From Rhynchopus sp. YZ270_cl-10 (taxonomy: Eukaryota; Euglenozoa; Diplonemea; Diplonemida; Diplonemidae): a stretch of DNA of 64,000 nt. Positions 20,901 to 32,870 of the stretch are shown piece by piece (within the stretch, counting starts at the first letter, position 1; the number at the start of each line of letters is the position of its first letter). The stretch covers positions 62,001 through 126,000 of the forward strand of contig OZ037844.1 of assembly GCA_964035575.1 (NCBI GenBank), given 5' to 3'. Position numbers and translations under genes: made by a program. The notes below the pieces were generated by a model that did no database searches, was not told the origin of the DNA, and saw only the letters and a program-made list of their open reading frames with translations.

Positions 20901-22615
20901 TCATTCTTCTGCACCGTGCTTGAGGAGAACCTGCTCCACATCTGTATGTTGTTTCTGCCTCGCATGGTGCAACGCAGTCTCGCCACTATAATCCCTGTGG
21001 TTCACATCCACGTTCAAGCCCGCAAGATAGCGCACAGTCTCGGTGTGTCCACAATGTGCCGCAACAATAAGGCATGTGGTGCTATAGTCGTCCACCACAC
21101 ACACGTCTGCACCTGCTTCCACCAACATCTGTGCACTGTCGAGTTCCCCACCCTTACAAGCATAGTGAAGAAGTGCGCTTCCGGTGCTGTTCTTTGCCTC
21201 AACATCTGCCCCTGCATCAATCAGCAGCTGCACCACATCTGAGTGCTTCTTTGCCATTGCGCCGCGAAGTAAAGTGAAGCCCACGATATTTGACTGATTC
21301 ACGTCCACCCCAGGCATGCACAGAAGAGTACGCACAGTCTCGGTGTGTCCATTGACAGCCGCAAGTGTAAGACACGTATCTCCTTCGTTCGCTGTGACAC
21401 ACACGTCCGCACCTGCTTTGAGCAACACCTCCACAACACGGAGATTCCCACGTTGGCTAGCCACGAGGAGTGGCGAACGTCCGTCGTTGTGCTTAACCTC
21501 AATGTCTGCCCTGCATCAATGAGCACCTCCACCACATCTGCACCCCGCTTCTCAACTGCTCCGAGCAACGAGGTGAAGCCATTCTCAGCCTTGTGACTCA
21601 CGTCGACCTGCGGCAAACCCACAAGATAGCGCACAGTCTCGGTGTGTCGAAATCCTGCAGCAAGAATAAGACATGTAAATCCATCCTTTTGTGTGGCACG
21701 TACGTCCGCACCTGCTTCCACCAACATCTTCACAATTGGCTGACTCCCTTTCTGGCAAGCATATATCAGAGGTGTCCATAAGTCCTTGTTCCTTGTCTCG
21801 ATGTCTGCCCCTGCATCAATAAGAACCTTCACCACATCTGCGTGCTTTCGATCTGCTGCACAGAACAACGCAGACAAGTCGTCAACAGATTTGTGATTCA
21901 CGTTAACATCCTGCAAGCCCTTCAAACCCACAAGATAACGCACAGTCTCGGTGTGTCCATGATATGCCGCAAGGATAAGACATATGCTTCCGTAGTTGCA
22001 CGTACCACACACTCCCGCATGTGCTTCAACCAATATCTTCACAACTGCGAGTGCTCCTGAACGGCAAGACCAGTGCAGAGGCGAACGTCCAATGTCGTCC
22101 TTTGTCTCGATGTCTGCCCCTGCATCAATGAACACCTGAAACACTGCAGGGTCCGCCCACATGGCTGGACAGGGTCGGTCTTGTCTGTCCTCCTGCCCGT
22201 GTGGGACAAACGCAACGTTGCTGCAGACTGACTTCCAATGCTGCAAGAGGACCTCCGTGCACGCAGTGTGGTCTGCGTGGACGCACTCACTCAGCAGCAT
22301 CCCGAAGCCCATCTGCGTTGTCTCAACATACGGAAGAAGCAGTGCGAGGCATTCATCGTGGTTCCCTCTGCATGCCTCGTGCACAGCATCGAAGGCAACC
22401 GTTTTGCTGTCTGTGTCTGGGCTGAGCTTCTCAAGTCCCGCCCGCACGGCAGTCGTGTCGCCGTTCCTGGCAGCCTCCACCAAGACCTCGTCTGCAGAAA
22501 GCTCTCTTCTCTTTGGTGCCTTCTCGTCAGGTGCGCTGTCTGCGTGTTGCTCCTCCCTGAACTGCCTCCGTCCCTGACAACAACACAGAAGCCGCAAGGG
22601 TAGGGTCACATCCAT
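20901..22615 (-). pseudogene. Ankyrin-repeat family member 2, Cys-rich N-terminus, one frameshift
   Basis: The gene starts at ATG 22615 with MDVTLPLRLLCCCQGRRQ, followed by the invariant family N-terminus, a half repeat, and twelve ankyrin repeats in four A-B-C triads, ending with the HGAEE cap. The reading frame breaks near 21510, where the usual gtctgcccctgcatc reads gtctgccctgcatc: one C is missing from a C run. Both sides are otherwise normal coding sequence. Either this is a young pseudogene or a homopolymer error in the assembly. Three Cys next to a short hydrophobic stretch and basic residues suggest palmitoylation rather than myristoylation. Confidence 0.8.
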
Positions 22616-22776
22616 TGTGTTATTTATGATTCCTTTGCGTTGAATGCACTGGTGTGGAATGTTGGGCTTCAGGGTGCTGCCGGCGACAGGTGGCCGGGAA
22701 AACACTGCATGAATACCCGATGGGTGTGGTCATGCTCACTATGGTACCCAAAACGCTTGGAAAACAAAAAATGGCT

Positions 22777-22876
22777 ATTTTTTCTCGAGAGAAAAGTCAT
22801 TTTCCTTCACGAGTGTTTTTCTTTGCACGCAAAGGAAACACGAGTGAAGGAAAACGGCTGTTCTCGAGAGGAAAAC
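22777..22876. repeat. Long hairpin upstream of ankyrin member 2
   Basis: The arms read ctcgagagaaaag then cattttccttcacgagtgtt on the left and aacacgagtgaaggaaaa then ctcgagagg on the right, separated by about 15 bp (ctttgcacgcaaag is itself a hairpin). It looks like a small foldback or MITE-like element. Confidence 0.7.
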
Positions 22877-22902
22877 AGTGATTTGTTACATTTTTCCAGT
22901 GC

Positions 22903-23520
22903 TTGAATCACAGGAATACACTTTTCTTCACTAAATTCATATCACGAAATAGGAGCAAAGACAAGGCACGACTCTGCCACGAGGCCACGAGGATGGCATC
23001 GCTGAGAGACTCGAGCAAGGAGAAGTACCAGCAGCGCTACGACCACTTCAACTCCTTCGTAAGAAAGAGGACCCGCACTCCCTACCCGAAGGCGAATGAG
23101 GATGATGTTGCACTGTACTCGAAACACCTGAAAGAAGACAAGGGATATGCCTCCAAAACAATGTGGTCTGCCCTCAGCATGTGTCGAAGGTGCTCGTGGC
23201 GAAGATTAACCTAAACCCCGTGCACGAGTGGCCCCGCCTGACCTCGCGGTTGAAGGGGTATGAGAAGTCATGGACAGAGCAAGAAGGCTGAAACCTTCAG
23301 CAAAGGCAACCTGGAGGCATTGTGGGATGCACTCAACACGGAGAGGGAAGAGAGCCTGAGGGAATGCTGCTTTTGCAGCTACGGTCTACTACGGCGGTCT
23401 CTGCATGGCAGATGCGTACTCCCTAACCCTGAGGGACGTTTGCAGTCTCCTCAGAAGGCGAGATAAAGGGTTATTGGGTTTCCGTTGTTCGGTCGAAGCA
23501 GACGGGTGAACGAAAAAAAA
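22903..23520 (+). mobile_element. Broken tyrosine-recombinase element fragment
   Basis: The stretch is richer in G and C than its surroundings and reads like protein-coding sequence on the plus strand, against the direction of all host genes. Its first part (SKEKYQQRYDHFNSFVRKRT, then DDVALYSKHLKEDKGYAS) resembles the N-terminal core-binding domain of tyrosine recombinases such as those of Crypton or DIRS-type elements. It is a broken fossil with several breaks. Which of those families it belongs to cannot be decided here. Confidence 0.5.
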
Positions 23521-23720
23521 GTACAGGAATACCCTATATTGCGTACTTGTTGCGTACTTGGTATTTTTTATTTCAGGAGCAATTTCAATTTTAAATAGTA
23601 TATTATACACACAATTTATTGAAAAATGAAAAACGAGAAAATCCCTTGAAAGATGAACCTGGCCTCTCGTGCACATCTTAAAAAATAAAACCTGCAGGCT
23701 CGAACTTTTCTACACAAATG
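23505..23720. repeat. Dispersed repeat A (copy 1)
   Basis: The block runs from caggaataccc over tgcgtacttg and ggtattttttat to the gagaaaatcccttgaaagat, cctctcgtgcacatctt and aacttttctacacaaatg motifs. It recurs at 27395-27600. Its second half also forms the head of the ankyrin tandem units near 40583, 44035, 47218 and 50297. Confidence 0.8.
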
Positions 23721-23755
23721 AGGACACATCCTATCAAAGATTAACATTAATGCAT

Positions 23756-24180
23756 GAGACCACAGAGCTCTACCCCTGGAGAGACAAGCTCATATGGAGC
23801 TCAGTCTCCTATCACCCGGGATCAACAAGCCTACAAGTGGCATCGAGAACTCTAACCCTGGAAAGACGAGCCCCTACGGTACTCAGTCTCTTTATCACCC
23901 GGGATCAACAAGATCTCTACGCACGCAGAACCAACCCATGCGAGAAGCCACAAGAACTCTGCTCAAGCAGGGTTACTCAGTATTAGCTCATCCGCTTTCG
24001 TGCAGCAGCAAGAAAACAAAACAGTGTGCACACTACGTAACAGAACACAAACACCACAAAGAGAGCGAAAAACCCCCGAGCAAGAACTCTAACCCATGAA
24101 AGACGAGCCCATCCGGCCCTCAGTCTTATCACCCGGGATCATCAAGAACTCTACTCTGGCAGGGTCGCCAGTGTACACTC
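23756..24180. repeat. Dispersed repeat B (copy 1), CCCGGGATCA-containing
   Basis: The block has several internal cycles of a phrase with agaactctaaccctgg, a C/T-rich part and atcacccgggatca. The portion from ctctacccctggagagacaa onward recurs nearly unchanged at 26868-27135. It abuts the hAT-type element at 24188. Confidence 0.75.
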
Positions 24181-24187
24181 ATTAGTG

Positions 24188-25118
24188 CAGGCCTAATGCT
24201 AACTTTGGGGGAGGGGGAAAAAAAGCGAACCGACGGGAAAAAAAAAAAAACGAAAAAAAAAATTTCCCTCCGGGAAGGGGTCCAGGGTTTTCGCTTATCT
24301 TCATGAAAAAAAATTTTCCCCAAAATCGTGAAGATATGTCCAAAAAGGGGTCAAAAATAATTTTTCCGCGCTCCGCGCGAAAAGGTCCGTTCATTTCGCG
24401 TGAATACGTGATGACGTGGGATGGTAACGTACATCAAGAACCAAACCAACCCTTTTCTCACGTTTTTCCACGTCAAGCCCTCGCATTAGGTTCTCTCTAG
24501 TGAACGAAACCTTCCCTCAGGACAAGAAGAAACGGCGATTGATATCAAAACTTTCTGGCGAAGCCACGGTACGCAACATTTCAAAATTTGTGACCTAAAA
24601 CCGAACATTTTTACAGCCAGACTATGGTAGAGGGCTGTGGGCTGCCAGTTTTTGAGCTGCGCCGCAGGCGCACGGTAGGCTACTTTTTTAATGCCGGCAA
24701 GGGGGGTGCATCATTGAGTCCCTGAAACAAGTCTCCATCGTCACCGCCACCGCCATCGCAATCGCCATCTTCGCTTTCCTCTTTAACATCAACAGATGCA
24801 ACACCGCTCTCTGTATCTTCAGAGATCAGAACTTCTCCAACACTCGATGTCTCGTCGACTGACAGACCCTCCTCCTCCTCGAACCCAGTGGTGGGGGCCG
24901 CAGTATGCACTGCTGTGTCCTTCTTTTAATCTCCCTTCCTCCTGAAGATGCGGGCGCAGGTGCCCACATCTCCAGGACCAAGGTACCCACGGCATACCAC
25001 AGGCAGAGAACCCCCCAAAAAACCCCCATTTTTAAGGGTGAACCGACGAATCAACGGATAAATAAAAAAAATAATAAATAAAAGTGAACCGACGAACCAA
25101 CGGTTAGCATTAGGCCTG
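24188..25118. mobile_element. Non-autonomous hAT-type transposon, 931 bp
   Basis: The ends are perfect 16-bp inverted repeats (CAGGCCTAATGCTAAC) flanked by the 8-bp direct duplication CATTAGTG at 24180-24187 and 25119-25126. An 8-bp target duplication and CAGG ends are the hAT signature. No transposase is visible. Inside, at about 24680-24910 on the minus strand, is an acidic coding-like stretch (DVKEESEDGDCDGGGGDDGD) without an ATG, perhaps a captured or decayed gene piece. Confidence 0.88.
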
Positions 25119-25126
25119 CATTAGTG

Positions 25127-25944
25127 TTCTTGTAGCAGTAAAAAAAAATGAAATACCCCCCCTTCTTTGTTTATTCGTTGTTTGTTGTTTGTTGATCGCA
25201 TCCATCCATTTTTTTTTTCAAACCCCAAAAGTCCCGAAAACCCCGAAAAACCCGCGTCCTGAAGTACGGTGGAGAGGTGGAGCACAAGGGGGGAAGGGGA
25301 AAACGGTAAAACTCATGACCACCGACGAGCGCGTCTTTCATTTCCAGACGTATTGCATACTCGTACAAAAAAAAAAGGGGGTAAAAACAGTGGTTACCAT
25401 TGGGGGGGCTTCTGAAATTTAATACGTATGGGACACGTGTGGGACACAAAAAAAACCCAAAAAAAAAAAAAAAAAAAAAGAAAATCCCCCCACAAAAGCG
25501 GTCGTCGCGCGCTTCGCGCGCGCCTCCCTGACAGCCACAGAGTGGAGAAGGGGTCAATTTTGCGAGATTCTTTATTAACGGAGCTTGGTCTTGCACCTTA
25601 CGCTCCACTAACCGTACAAAATCAATACGTCTTCAAGAAGCAAGGGCCGTTGCAATGGTGGGTCCTTTCAAAAAAGGTAACCTTTTTTGCAGCTTTGGTC
25701 AAGTTGCATTTTTTGGCTGCAAAATGCAAGGGGATTCCCGAAGACACTGTAAACTCTATTTTTTTGCGGAGCAAAAAAATAATATAAAATGGCGCCGCAG
25801 GCGAAAAAAAATTCGGGTACGGTGTAAGAATGCTGCTGTTTACACCAGAGTCACTCAACAAACATTTTTTGCGGAGCAATGGCGCCGCAGGCAAAAAATT
25901 TAAGTTGCAGCCCCGGACGCCTACGGCCCTCAGGGAAATATTGG
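25127..25944. other. Low-complexity repeats between two hAT-type elements
   Basis: Poly-A and poly-C runs, the motif at 25148-25207 shared with 51759-51822, and paired small palindromes (ttttttgctccgcaaaaaa type and cctgcggcgccat) that recur at 34357-34505 and 35880-36005. No gene was seen. Confidence 0.5.
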
Positions 25945-26684
25945 CAGGGCGTTCGCTATCGCCATCGTTTTTTCCTGATCGTGGCGAAATGCCAAAAACC
26001 CCGAAATTTTCGTTTTTTTACTAGTGCTTAAAATAGGTCAAAAAAATTTTCCCGCCGGAGAGAAGTTAGTTCGTGGGTGAATCCCTGGTACTGAATGGTC
26101 AAAAAAAATTTGCGATTTGCGCGTGATCCCTTCCCCAGCACAAGTGATATTACAGCTGAACTTTCCTGATACTAAAACCAGCAAAACGATGAAGAATTTC
26201 ATCAATCCCCCCTCACTGAGGGTCTCTTTGTGTTGTTTAATCAAGCAGATGTACAAGAGAGAGGCATCCGTCATATGAGACTTCATCCTTATTTTGATTA
26301 TTTTCAACTCTCTGCCATTGAAGATAGAGTTGACACGAGCAGTGACACCTTCTATAACAGGGGGTACGGTACACCTTCAGCAGACTGCAGGATTGAGGAG
26401 CGAGCGGGAGTGCTGGGGAAACTTCCTCTCACGGCAGGCGGGTTTACGGATGATTTTGAGTACAGTGGACACCCCTCTGCGACCCCCGGAGGGGTCTACA
26501 GGGTGGTGGGGAGAAATCTCTCTCTCTCTCTCTCTTTTTTTCCCCCTTTATTTATTTATTTATTTATTTATACAGGGTTTCGCCCCGGTGGGGCGAAGCC
26601 CTGGGGCGAAATAAAACGTCATTTTTTCAGGAAAAAAATTTTTTAACGAAAAAAAATATTTTTCGCCCCGGGGCGAACGCCCTG
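25945..26684 (+). mobile_element. Non-autonomous hAT-type element family 2, copy 1 (740 bp)
   Basis: The inverted ends CAGGGCGTTCGC/GCGAACGCCCTG are flanked by the 8-bp duplication AATATTGG (25937-25944 and 26685-26692). It contains a CT run and a TTTA run near 26520-26570 and no gene. The second copy, at 34847-35594, lies in the opposite orientation and is nearly identical. Confidence 0.92.
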
Positions 26685-26867
26685 AATATTGGCAAAAAAA
26701 ATAAACGCACGTATGATTTCCACGTATGGAAAATCATACGTAGGGAAAAACCAAAATTAATTCACGTATGGAAAATCACACGTCCCACATGTGGAAGGTA
26801 ATACCTGGGTAAAAAAGAAAGCGCAAGCAGACACGAAAAAACATCCGAGCATAATACACAGTAATGC

Positions 26868-27135
26868 AGGCGACCACAGACCTCTACCCCTGGAGAGACA
26901 AGCTCATATGGAGCTCAGTCTCCTATCACCCGGGATCAACAAGCCTACAAGTGGCATCGAGAACTCTAACCCTGGAAAGACGAGCTCATACGGCACTCAG
27001 TCTCTTTATCACCCGGGATCAACAAGATCTCTACGCACGCAGAACCAACCCATGCGAGAAGCCACAAGAACTCTAACCCTGGAATCACCCGGGATCATCA
27101 AGAACTCTGCTCAAGCAGGGTTACCCAGTATACAC
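26868..27135. repeat. Dispersed repeat B (copy 2)
   Basis: It matches 23765-23985 almost base for base and includes two atcacccgggatcaacaa phrases, then diverges with an added agaactctaaccctggaatc phrase. Confidence 0.8.
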
Positions 27136-27394
27136 TCATCCGTATTCATGTAACAGAGCAAGCTAATCAAGCAGGTTAGCCAATGCGGCGCAATTTTTTG
27201 AAGAAGAAAGCAGGGAGCGGAGGGAGGGAAAGCTTTTTGATAAAAATTAGCGAGATACAAAAACCAGCGCGTGTGGAAGAAAAAAGGAGAGGAAGATATT
27301 TTTTCTGATTCAAAGTGGTGTTTACGTTTTGGGTACGGGGCGGAGAATAAAATCTGTTCGATAAAAGAAACGCGAGCTTATTGTTTTATCTTGT

Positions 27395-27600
27395 TCAAAA
27401 AAAAATACAGGAATACCCTGTATTGCGTACTTGTGGCGTACTTGGTATTTTTTATATCAGGAGAAATTTCAATTTTAAATACACACAATTTATTGAAAAA
27501 TGAAAAACGAGAAAATCCCTTGAAAGATGAACCTGGCCTCTCGTGCACATCTTAAAAAATAAAACCTGCAGGCTCGAACTTTTCTACACAAATGATTTCA
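27395..27600. repeat. Dispersed repeat A (copy 2)
   Basis: It matches 23505-23720, with a deletion of a few bases in the tatattatac part. It leads into the head of the ankyrin unit. Confidence 0.8.
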
Positions 27601-28019
27601 TTGAACGCATCCCCTTTTTATGTTTCCCCCACCCCCGAAAACGATAAAGCAATAAATACTACGGTGTCAATAACTATCTTCGCCCACACAGGAAAAACGG
27701 GAAACGAAATAGGGGGAGAGTTTGTTAGTTGTACGCTTCCACCCTTCCACACACACTCAGGACTGTTGTAATGCTCTTTTTGTTATCTTTTCAGTTATTT
27801 ATTTTCTTCTTCTACTTGGTCCTTGTTTTTTTTTTTTTTTTTTTTTTTTTCTCGTTTTGAAAACTGATATGTTTACAAAAACAGAGCCAAATAGAAAAGG
27901 TAAGAAAATGAGAGTCCTGAAGTACAGAAAGTGGTGTGTGAGAAGGGAGGAGCACAGGTGAGGGTGAAAACAGTTAGAGCGACCGTAGCATTTCCCCTGT
28001 CAACTGCGTTTGACCTATA

Positions 28020-28395
28020 AAAAAACAATAAAGACAAAAGGGAGAGGTTGTGGCGAAACGCACACACCCAAAAACAAGATCGCTATCTTGGCCACCTCAG
28101 CTTTGCTGATGATTTCACACACCCCTTTTTCGACCGTTTTATCGATCGACTACTCCACCAGCGCGGCTTTTCCCTTAGTGTGCACGACCGAGCTTTCGCT
28201 CCCTCCCGATATTTCGGGACCGTCAGTAACACCCACACACGGACCGACACCACCGATTTTTCGGTGCACCTGTTCTTATCCCTGTTTCAATCACTCGCGG
28301 ATCGACTACGCAACCAGAGGCACTCCCGGCCTACGTTACGCATTACCAAAAAGCTAAAACAAAACCCCATCTACCTCACTGCCTCTCACACAATG
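28020..28395. repeat. Conserved intergenic block of the ankyrin unit, copy 1
   Basis: About 370 bp that recurs at 40757-41118, 44204-44565 and 47388-47745. It has two small stable-looking hairpins, cccgaTATTtcggg (28206-28219) and caccga...tcggtg (28250-28265). It would sit in the 3' untranslated or intergenic part of the minus-strand unit. An RNA gene is possible but not recognisable. Confidence 0.65.
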
Positions 28396-29005
28396 CGCAA
28401 TGTTCCCAAGTCTATAACCCGATACCCCTTCTTCCCGCGTGTACGGGTCTGCCCCTTTTCTGCCTGCACGTCTGTCGGTACCCAGTCCACCTGCAGTTCG
28501 TACCCCATGCGCTGCGCCCGGTGGAACACTCTCTGCATGCTCAAGTTGCCGCATAGTTCCCCGAATGGCCCTTCGTAAGGCACTGCACCGCCGGCAGTTG
28601 TCCACTTCAAGACAAGTGTCCAGTCCCGCTCCGCCAGGCACACCCGATGGGAAGCAAGTCCTGTGCTGCCCACTCTTTAGATGCACGTCCGTCCACACAA
28701 CAAACACGCCCCCCACCCCTTCCTGTGCATCCAACGCACTGAGCTCCTTGATCTCCTTTGCAGCCGCACGCGGAATCACACCTTGTACATCCCTCGAGCG
28801 CACGGCGTTCCTCGAAACCAAACTCATCGCCCCGAAGACGCTCGGCAAAAAATGCAGTTTCCTTCTTCATCACCGCTCCCATCAAACGTCACGGTCAGCT
28901 CCGCCGCACTGCACGGCGGATACACCACAGCCGTCAAACGCCAGGTTCCCCGTCCCCGGAAGGCGCCGTCGCAGACCCGCTCCCCAGATTCGAACATAGA
29001 AAAGG
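28390..29005 (-). pseudogene. Degenerate companion gene, copy 1
   Basis: G+C-rich, coding-like DNA between ankyrin genes. Minus-strand frames give phrases such as MFESGERVCDGAFRGRGTW, LTAVVYPPC, ELTVTFDG, AKEIKELSALDAQEG and MGYELQVDW, but no single frame is open throughout any copy. The family is not recognised. Copies lie at 41200-41572 (shortened), 44570-45215 and 47755-48255. Confidence 0.55.
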
Positions 29006-29225
29006 AAGGCAGTGCTACTGTAGGGGTACGGTGTTCGATTTGCTTTTAGCATTGCATGTAATCATAAAATAATACCCGTAACCGACACTCCATGAGACGG
29101 TCACCTTGACCTACAAGGGTTGAAGGGGCATGTGGAAAAAGAAGGTTGACGCTCTCCGTTGGTCTGGTTACATGTTTAACCTTCCTCTGAAGACAGTTCA
29201 TCAAATGTGGTCGACGCGTACAGCA

Positions 29226-31548
29226 TCATTCTTCTGCACCGTGCTTGAGGAGAACCTGCACCACACCTGTATGTTGTTTCTGCCTCGCATGGTGCAACGC
29301 AGTGTGGCCTCTATAATCCCTGTGGTTCACGTTGTTCAAGCCCACAAGATAGCGCACAGTCGCGGTGTGTCCATGCTGTGCCGCAAGGATAAGACATGTT
29401 GTGCTCTCGTCGTCCACCGCACACACGTCCGCACCTGCTTTGACTAACATCTGTGCACTGTCGAGTTCCCCAACCTGACAAGCCCAGTGAAGAGGTGTGT
29501 TTCCGAAGCTATTCTTTGCCTCAACATCAGCCCCTGCATCAATGAGCAGCTGCACCACAGCAGAGTGATCCGGTGCAAGGTGAAGTGAAGTGTTGCCCCT
29601 GTTATTTGACTTATAAACATCCACCCCAGGCATGCACAGAAGAGTACGCACAGTCTCGGTGTGTCCATGATGTGTCGCAAGGGTAAGACATGTGTCTCCT
29701 TTGTTGTCTGTGACACACACGTCCGCACCTGCTTTGAGCAACACCTCCACAACACGGAGATTCCCAAACTCGCTCGCCAAGAGGAGTGGCGAACGTTCGC
29801 CACGTTCGCCGAGCTTTGCCTCAACATCTGACCCTGCATCAATGAGCACCTCCACCACATCTGCACCCGGCTTCTCAACTGCTGCGAGCAACGAGGTGTA
29901 GCCTTCCTCTTCCTTGTGACTCAGGTCGACCTGCGGCAAACCCACAAGATAGCGCACAGTCTCGGTGTGTCCAAATCCTGCAGCAATCGTAAGACATGAT
30001 TGTCCAGTTTCTGTGGCACGCACTTCCGCACCTGCTTCCACCAATATCTTCACAATTGGCTGACTCCCATTCTTGCAAGCATACATAAGAGGTGTCCATG
30101 ACTCCTTGTCCCTTATCTCGATGTCTGCCCCTGCATCAATAAGAACCTTCACCACATCTGCGTGATTTTGATGTACTGCACAGAACAACGCAGAGAAGTC
30201 GTCACCTTCGTGATTCACGTCAACATCATGCGAGCCCTTCAAACCCACAAGATAGCGCACAGTCTCGGTGTCCATGATATGCCGCAAGCATAAGACACGT
30301 GTTTCCGTAGTTGCACGTACCACACACTTCCGCACCTGCTTCCACCAAAATCTTCACGATAGCGAGTTCCCCATGCCTGCTTGATTGGATAAGAGGTGTC
30401 CATGAGTGTTTGTTCCTTGTCTCGATGTCTGCCCCTGCATCAATAAGAACCTTCACCATATCTGCGTGCTTTCCACGTACTGCACAGAACAACGCAGACA
30501 AGTCGTTTTCACTTTTGTGATTCACGTCAACATCATGCGAACCCTTCAAACCCACAAGATAGCGCACAGTCTCGGTGTGTCCATATCCTGCAGCAATCGT
30601 AAGACTTGCCCATCCATCCTTTTCTGTGGCACGCACGTCCGCACCTGCTGCCACCAACATCTTCACAATTGGCTGACTCCCATTCTTGCAAGCATACATA
30701 AGAGGTGTCCATGACTCCTTGTCCCTTGTCTCGATGTTTGCCCCTGCATCAATAAGAACCTTCACCACATCTGCGTGATTTTGATGTACTGCGCAGTACA
30801 ACGCAGACAAGTAGTTTTCACCTTCGTGATTCAGCTTAACATCCTGCAAGCCCTTCAAACCCACAAGATAGCGCACAGTCTCGGTGTGTCCATGATATGC
30901 CGCATGGATAAGACATGTGCCTCCGTGGTTGCACGTACCACACAATCCCGCACCTGCTTCCACCAACATCTTCACAACTGCGAGTGCTCCTGAACGGCAA
31001 GACCAGTGCAGAGGCGAACGTCCCATGTCATCCTTTGTCTCGATGTCTGCCCCTGCATCAATGAACACCTGACACACTGCAGGGTCCACCCACATGGCTG
31101 GACAGGCACGGTTTTCTATGGCCTCCTGCCCGTGTGGGACAAACGCAACGTTGCTGCAGACTGACTTCCAATGCTGCAAGAGGACCTCCGTGCACGCAGT
31201 GTGGTCTGCGTGGATGCACTCACTCAGCAGCATCCCGAAGCCCATCTGCGTTGTCTCAACATACGGAAGAAGCAGTGCGAGGCATTCATCGTGGTTCCCT
31301 CTGCATGCCTCGTGCACAGCATCGAAGGCAACCGTTTTGCTGTCTGTTTCTGGGCTGAGCTTCTCAAGTCCCGCCCGCACGGCAGTCGTGTCGCCGTTCC
31401 TGGCATCCTCCACCAAGACCTCGTCTGCAGAAAGCGTTCTTCTCTTTGGTGCCTTCTCGTCAGGTGCGCTGTCTGCGTGTTGCTCCTCCCTGAACTGCCT
31501 CCGTCCCTGACAACAACACAGAAGCCGCAAGGGTAGGGTCACATCCAT
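29226..31548 (-). pseudogene. Ankyrin-repeat family member 3, Cys-rich N-terminus, one frameshift, six triads
   Basis: The largest ankyrin array in the window. It starts at ATG 31548 with the MDVTLPLRLLCCC N-terminus and the invariant region, then has six A-B-C triads (eighteen repeats) and the HGAEE cap. The frame is lost near 30270, where ctcggtgtgtccatg of the paralogues reads ctcggtgtccatg: two bases missing from a GT run. The last triads stay open on the other side, so the loss is recent or is an assembly error. Two extra triads relative to members 1 and 2 resemble its own internal triads (KESWTPLMYACKNGSQPIV occurs twice), which points to internal duplication. Confidence 0.8.
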
Positions 31549-31695
31549 TGTGTTATTTATGATTCCTTTGCGTTTAATGCACTGGTGTGGAATGTTGGGC
31601 TTCAGGGTGCTGCCGGCGACAGGTGGCCGGGAAAACACTGCATGAATACCCGATGGGTGCGGACATGCTCACTATGGTACCCAAAACGCTTAAAA

Positions 31696-32870
31696 TGGGG
31701 TGTCCCGGGCACGGCGTAATTCAGGTGTAATGGGGTGTAATGGGGCGTAATGGGGTGTAATGGAGTGTAATGGAGGGAATTTAAACTTTTTGCTTTTTTT
31801 GCGTTTTCCCCCCGTTTTTTCAACACGAAAAGTCCAAAAAAGGTGACAACAAATTTTTTTTTTGGCGAGTGGAGCAAAAAAAAATTTGCCTGGCTGACCA
31901 TTGCCGAAGGAATTTTGCACTTTTGACCACCACAGATTACACGTTGTTTTACGATTTTTTCTATGCACTTATGCGTACAGTGCCACAGGTGTTAAATTTT
32001 TACTGGCGTGGCTACATAACCGATTCCCCATGTTTCTACCGTGTTTCTACCGTGTTTCTACACAGTACACAGTACACAGTACACAGTACACAGTACACAG
32101 TACACAGTACACAGTACACAGTACACAGTACACAGTACACAGTACACAGTACACAGTACACAGTACACAGTACACAGTACACAGTACACAGTACACAGTA
32201 CACAGTACACAGTACACAGTACACAGTACACAGTACACAGTACACAGTACACAGTACACAGTACACAGTACACAGTACACAGTACACAGTACACAGTACA
32301 CAGTACACAGTACACAGTACACAGTACACAGTACACAGTACACAGTACACAGTACACAGTACACAGTACACAGTACACAGTACACAGTACACAGTACACA
32401 GTACACAGTACACAGTACACAGTACACAGTACACAGTACACAGTACACAGTACACAGTACACAGTACACAGTACAAGGCAAAAATGACCAAAACAGCTGA
32501 TGTTTTGGCCGAATGCCACCCTATCAGGAATATTTTCATGTATTCACACAAATTTTTTCTGGCCTCAATACCCCCAAACTACACGATTTTCGGTTCCGGA
32601 AAATTTTTGGAGCACCAAATATCGCGAAAAATTTCAATTTTTTTGATGTCGTCCGCACATCCCTTTAGTAAAGACCAAAACACCAAGCGTTGTAATTCAT
32701 GTGTAATGGGGTGTAATGGGGCGTAATGGGGTGAAAGTGGGTGAAAGTGGGTGTAATGGGGTGTAATGGGGTGTAATGGGGTGAAAATGGGTGTAATTCG
32801 GTGAAATGGGGTGAAATGGGGTGAAAGTGTGCGTAAGTGGGTGTTAGTGTGGTACCGCCGGGACACCCCA
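31696..32870. mobile_element. Satellite-filled TIR element, copy 1 (1175 bp)
   Basis: The ends are inverted repeats TGGGGTGTCCCGG/CCGGGACACCCCA flanked by the 5-bp duplication TAAAA (31691-31695 and 32871-32875). Subterminal direct repeats of a gtgtaatgggg type lie at both sides, and the middle holds 59 copies of a 7-bp satellite. No gene is present. TIR and TSD favour a non-autonomous DNA transposon. The TG...CA ends with a 5-bp duplication leave a solo LTR as a weaker alternative. Confidence 0.85.
32061..32474. repeat. 7-bp satellite (CACAGTA), about 59 copies
   Basis: An uninterrupted tandem array of CACAGTA inside the TIR element. All reading frames are open because the unit contains no stop in any phase on either strand, so the long open frames here are not genes. 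Confidence 0.98.

Noticed and set aside
28048-28578. Plus-strand frame containing FADDF, which recalls the reverse-transcriptase YADD motif
   Set aside because: No other RT motifs are present around it, the frame is not kept among copies, and the block is intergenic relative to the minus-strand units.
31869-32726. Long open frames on both strands made of repeating STQYTVH or VLCTVYC units
   Set aside because: They are translations of the 7-bp satellite, which has no stop in any phase. The same applies at 37106-38130.
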